Shown here: positions 60,151 to 64,000 of the stretch, in pieces
Layout: every line of letters starts with the position of its first letter
Numbering within the stretch: position 1 is the first letter of the stretch
Assembly: GCA_030549775.1 (NCBI GenBank)
Contig: CM060175.1
Location: forward strand, 70,275,245 to 70,339,244
Origin: Tamarix chinensis
Lineage: Eukaryota; Streptophyta; Magnoliopsida; Caryophyllales; Tamaricaceae
DNA: 64,000 nt
Direction of reading: 5' to 3'
The notes under the pieces: generated by a model
What the model saw: the letters and a program-made list of their open reading frames with translations, nothing else
Told to the model about the DNA's origin: nothing
Database searches by the model: none
Translations under genes and position numbers: made by a program

Positions 60151-60575
60151 GTTTAGGTTGATTAAATTAATTGGGATATTTGGGATATTTAAAAATAATA
60201 ATATTTAAAACAAATAATATTTAAATCCCTTTTTAAGGTAAATTGGGATTTTTAAAAGTGTTTTCCATAAATTCCATTTTAATTAGCAAAACACTCTAGT
60301 TTTATTTAATTAAATTATTTACAAGATTAATATTAATTTGAAAATTTTTCTTCTTTTTATTTTAAATAAAATAATTTATTTAATTAATTTCTATAATTAA
60401 ATATTTAATTAGCTAAAATACCCAAATTTCTCCTAATTAAAATATTTATAAATTTCTTCTTCATTTTCCCTAATGAATTTCCTTTTATTTTAGTAAAATA
60501 ATTTATTTAAATAATTTTCCTAATAAAATATTTTTTAACTATAATTTTTAAAATTAAAATTTTTGGGGCATTTCA

Positions 60576-60856
60576 AAGATAGTGGTATTTTGGTAAGTTT
60601 GGCTTAAATATGGACTCTTAGTATTTCTAAAGTGTTATTGCATTTATTTATTCTAATTTAGTTAAGGGAAATTATTGGGTTAAATGTGAGTAACGTAGGC
60701 TTGTTAAATTGTGGAAATGACTTAATTTGAGAATAGTAACTATGGGGACACTTTCATTATTGTTTATACGAGATGTTAGAGTTAAACCTTGATTTTAGGA
60801 CACATTTTTTACAATCAAGTTTTAGGATGGTGTGGTAGATTTGGTGGCTGGATGAC
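60576..60856 (+). mobile_element. Giant LTR F2, right part
   Basis: Continues F2 after the AAGAT duplication. It contains one unit of the D/E 180-bp repeat (gagatgttagagttaaacc near 60770) and agatttggtggctggatgac, matching aaatttggtggattaatgat in E. It ends at atgac where the Athila LTR starts; the rest lies beyond the window. Confidence 0.65.
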
Positions 60857-62435
60857 TGATAGGTGTTTATTATATGGAATTATTTAACATGGCTTGACTC
60901 AACTTTCTATATTTATTATCAAAATTAACCATTTTCCTTAAGTTTTATCTATTGGGCTAATTTTTTTAGAAAAAGATGAAATCAAGATAATTTGAGTTGA
61001 TAACTAAGAAAAAGAAGTACAATATGAAATGCAAGCTTGGATTCATTGAATATGAATTTACCATTGTCCAAAACCCTAAAAGAAAAGTCATGTGAAGAAA
61101 AATCAAGAGAATATAACAAATAGAGAGGAAATACGAATGCCCCATGTGTATGGAAATATAACCCATATTTCCTTGGCTCTCTTCACATATGCTCCATTAA
61201 TTCATCTCACATGAATAACATTAGTGAAAAAATATAGGTGCCCCATATTTACCCATTTAGACTGTATTTTTTCACATTTTGGATCTAATTCATATGGCCT
61301 TCTACCTATGTATATATAATATATATTTGGTCAAATGGATCGAAGGGCACCGTCGTCAAAACTTAGATTTCATTTTCATTATTTCTAAACCATTAGGTTT
61401 TTTTTCATTAGATTTAACTAGTTAATTGATGTACTTGAAGGATTGAAGATCGTACGATGTTTGCAATTCCACAATCTCTTAATCTCTTTTCATCCTGTAT
61501 TTTATTTATTATTTTCGTACTTATTATTGTATTTAATGCAATTCTGGCTATTCATTTATTTAATTGAGTTATGAGTGTTTTTTGTTTAATTTGATCTTTT
61601 TTTATCTATTTTATTTTGTCTAAGTCAAGTTATGGTTTTTATGTGTTTAGATTCTGTCTTTATTTTTTATTAATATGCTATGCTAGATTAGTATGGGACA
61701 GAAGCATAATTGAAGGTTATAGGATAATTATTTGTGAGATTTGAATTAGACATAGTTGTTATGTTTATTTTTAGTAGATTAATAAACTAAGTTTAATGAT
61801 CACCAATCCAAGTTTATGACTTTAACATCTAACTTGCATGCTTAGTTAATTTGAGTGTTATTCAGATGCTAGGATAGTATAGTTAATATTTAAGTGTTAA
61901 CATATACATCTGCAAGTAGCAAATAGGTTATTGATTTAATATATGTTTATTAGTCTTTAGAACTACATAATTTGAGCTGACTATAATTATAGTTCTAGTT
62001 AGCTACTCTCTAATCATTAATGCGACCATTAATTAAATCTATAAATCTTATCCTAGGTTATTTATTAGTTAGGAAATAAATTATTAAGTATACCCTCGGT
62101 TTATTTGCATAAGGAAATGCTAAAAAGCATATGCATGCAAGATTCTATCGGTTAACATTAGAAATACTACATAAGTAATTTATTTAATGGTCCTTTGACA
62201 TCCCTATACTAAATTTTTCCTCTAACCCCTATCATTTCATTATTGTTATTTATTCATTATGTTAATTGCTAGTTTTTATTCTTTTCATTATTTAATTTTC
62301 CTGATTTGATAACCAATAGAATTTATATGATAATATAAAAATATGAATTAGATTAGAGTCTTTGTGGGATTGACCCCTACTCACTACTTACTATTCATGT
62401 GTGTTTAAAGAGTTTAATTTTATGTGGCTACAACA
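60857..62435 (+). mobile_element. Athila-like 5' LTR
   Basis: Starts tgataggtgtttatt and ends near tggctacaaca. Structure parallels the LTR at 15550-17088: cccatatttccttgg and ccccatatttaccc words early, a TATA-like tatgtatatataatat at 61308-61323, gcgaccattaattaaatc (62021) and tcctaggttatttattag (62050) shared with 16690-16740, and a final ctactcactacttactatt. The primer site and gag follow, so it is a 5' LTR. Open frames inside (60966-61166 and 62424-62618) are not genes. Confidence 0.75.
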
Positions 62436-62448
62436 TCACATAAAATTT

Positions 62449-62467
62449 TGGTGCTAGTGTTAGGGAT
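62449..62467 (+). other. Degenerate tRNA-Asp-type primer binding site
   Basis: tggtgctagtgttagggat is a decayed form of TGGCGCCGTTGCCGGGGA, complementary to the tRNA-Asp 3' end and typical of Athila/Tat elements, in the usual setting aaaatttt before and att-rich text after. Confidence 0.65.
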
Positions 62468-62749
62468 AAGCAATCTTAATTCTAATTTTTATTACCATTT
62501 CATTTTTATTTTTCTTTATTTAGATCATCTTCTAATTGTGAGTCATATTTACTTAATGTTTGTGTCCATTGGGAATTCATGCTTGAGAGCATTTGCAATC
62601 AAAATTAGAAATTTGTAATTTAATCTCATGACCCCACTTCAATTTCTCCAATAGAAAATATAACTCAAAGGCAATTAGAGTATGTTCATACCATTCCATT
62701 ATCTTTTAATGACAACTTTTTATCTTCTTAAGAGGAAATAGAAGAAAAT

Positions 62750-64000
62750 ATGGAGAACATCTTTCAAGAATCAATGGCAAAATGAACGTTAAAAGAGCTT
62801 GGTGCTCCTACTTTAAATCCTAATCTTATTTGCATTAACTATCTTAATGAATATGATGATTGTGATATTAAACCTAGATTGATATGTACACTTCCTATTT
62901 TTATAGGTTTTTAAGATAGTGGTTCTTTGAGATCAAGTATCATAACTAATCCAAACAAATTTTTCAAGGAATATCATATTGCTTGTTCTAGTGTGAAACC
63001 TATGGGAGTAAGTGTAGATCAACTTAAATTCAAGGCTTTAATTTTACTTTAATCGATGCTACTAAGAAGTTTTATATGACTTACCATTTGGTTCTATTAA
63101 TACCTGGCTTTACATGTAAAAACTATTTCTAAAAAGTTACATTCCATCATATAGGCTATGAATATTAGAAAAGAAATATGTGTTATTAGGTAAGATGGGG
63201 GAGAGTCTTTACATAGATATTAGGAAAGATTTAAGAAGTTGTGTGGTAGTTTTCCTAATCATAAAATTAGTGAACAATTACTAACATAATATTTCTATAA
63301 AATATTAATACCCATGGACCGTAATATGATAGATGCTGCTAGTGGTGGAGCATTAGTAGATGAGACCCCAACTGAGGTTTGGCAGCTAATATCTAATAGG
63401 GTGTCTAATTCCCAATACTTTGGTTTTGGAAATAATTCTTCTTCATTTCACCATGTGAAGAAGATAGGGATAATAGAAATTAATGAAAATTTGATTAATT
63501 TAACTTCCTTAGTTGAAAAGGTGATGAAGGGGGAGTATTGACTCAAGTATATGGAGCTTTTTTTATATGCAAGCCATGTTATTAATGCATGTTCCACTTT
63601 GTAAGAAGTGCTATAAGTTAATGTAATAGGTGGGCCTCAAAGAACCGAAATTATGATTACTATGCTCTAACTTATAACATAGGATGGAGGGATCATCCCA
63701 AACTAAGATATAGGAATAATTAAAGACCACCATCATATCAAAATCAACAAGGGTATAAACAACACCCTATATTCTATCATATTCCTGAGAACCAACTAAC
63801 CCCATCATTTGTACAATATTCTAAACTACTGGCACCATCACAATCTGGATAAATACCATTGGAGGATAACACCCTTCAATTTCAACAAGAAATAATAAAT
63901 GGGCTAAATAACTTAGAAATTTAGGTAAGTTAGTTGGCTAATTCTATATATAAATTTGAAGCGCAAAGTTCATCAAATTTATCCAACCAAACAAAGAGGA
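62750..64000 (+). pseudogene. Athila-like gag relic, running off the right edge
   Basis: Capsid precursor of an Athila element. The start near 62750 is not certain. Visible in order: TLKELGAPTLNPNLICINY (62790-62850), FKEYHIACSSVKPMGVSVDQ (62970-63020), then the core MGESLHRY, ERFKKLCGSFPNHKISEQLL (63195-63290) and the open piece MDRNMIDAASGGAL (63314 on). After a frameshift, a WRDHPKLRY motif (63700) and a coiled tail with QQEIINGLNNLEI and LANSIYKFEAQSS (63880-63970) follow, as expected before the gag zinc knuckle, which would lie beyond the edge. Stops and shifts show it is dead. It is a different copy from the element at 8844-17088, which lacks gag. Confidence 0.85.

Larger units (their letters stand above)
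55972..60575 (-). mobile_element. Solo LTR C2, 4604 bp (TSD AAGAT)
   Basis: Plus strand starts tgtaacaccccaaaattca and ends ggggcatttca, with aagat at 55967-55971 and 60576-60580. It is the same subfamily as C, in reverse: terminal block 56040-56110, block aagggtgattagtacgctac with hairpin text (56440-56480), array 56720-57075, AAACCCTA array 57160-57540, AAT zone 57900-58900, a G-rich, CpG-containing segment 58985-60150 and an AT-rich head. No protein gene is supported. It sits in F2. Confidence 0.92.

Noticed and set aside
1..64000. CRISPR arrays, operons, bacterial-type genes, tRNA or rRNA genes
   Set aside because: None seen. The spaced tandem repeats are minisatellites in LTRs; no cloverleaf or rRNA signature was noticed, though a covariance-model search was not possible here.

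Overview
The window is plant nuclear DNA from a repeat-rich region and looks like part of a large angiosperm genome. I see no host gene, tRNA or rRNA. Almost everything is LTR-retrotransposon sequence, strongly decayed and deeply nested. The pol and gag signatures (Athila-type, Ty3/Gypsy with a TGGTATCAGA primer site, a Maximus/SIRE-like Copia LTR) and one hAT transposase with a BED finger are all plant families. The species cannot be named from this sequence. Names such as M, K, N, A-J and F1/F2 are labels used only here. The outer layer on the left and centre is a minus-strand Ty3/Gypsy element M. Its RNase H and integrase lie at 1240-2442 and its RT and start of RNase H at 34996-36202. Between them sits about 32.5 kb that entered RNase H as a Copia-like LTR (2443-3253 and about 34185-34995, target copies CCCCA/CCCCT) and was then itself invaded. 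Inside are a solo LTR J1 (3254-5675), a truncated giant LTR A (5685-8840), an Athila-like element (pol 8844-11286, ATHILA ORF 12750-13980, 3' LTR 15550-17088), a giant LTR H (17089-17987 and 22826-23020) split by solo LTR C (17988-22825), and a minus-strand gag-pol element K (23025-24917 and 30247-30707, 5' LTR J2 30711-34180) whose gag is split by solo LTR B (24923-30241). To the right, M is interrupted by giant LTR D (36203-41168). A plus-strand gag-protease element N (41402-42171 and 46068-46700) is split by solo LTR E (42172-46067), which carries a younger small LTR. A hAT transposase relic lies at 46868-47840. The right third is another stack: LTR F1 (from 49248) containing solo LTR G (51144-54400), LTR F2 (from 54679) containing solo LTR C2 (55972-60575), and an Athila-like element entering F2 at 60857 whose LTR, primer site and gag run off the right edge. 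The main system is a family of very long (3.3-5.3 kb), non-coding solo LTRs that end in GTGTTACA. Six have perfect 5-bp target duplications. They share a modular plan: AT-rich start, about 1 kb pyrimidine-only tract, small hairpin, subfamily-specific tandem array, a CCGGTCCACCGG/AATAATAGTGGC array, a hairpin block near the 3' end, and a conserved terminal block. The tandem array in the middle differs by subfamily: a 27-35 bp minisatellite, telomere-like AAACCCTA units with AAT microsatellites, or a 180-bp repeat. This modular architecture, and the apparent exchange of modules between subfamilies, is the most unusual thing in the window. All coding regions are dead (stops, frameshifts, lost catalytic residues). 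All open frames in the pyrimidine tracts and minisatellites are artefacts. TSD means target-site duplication.
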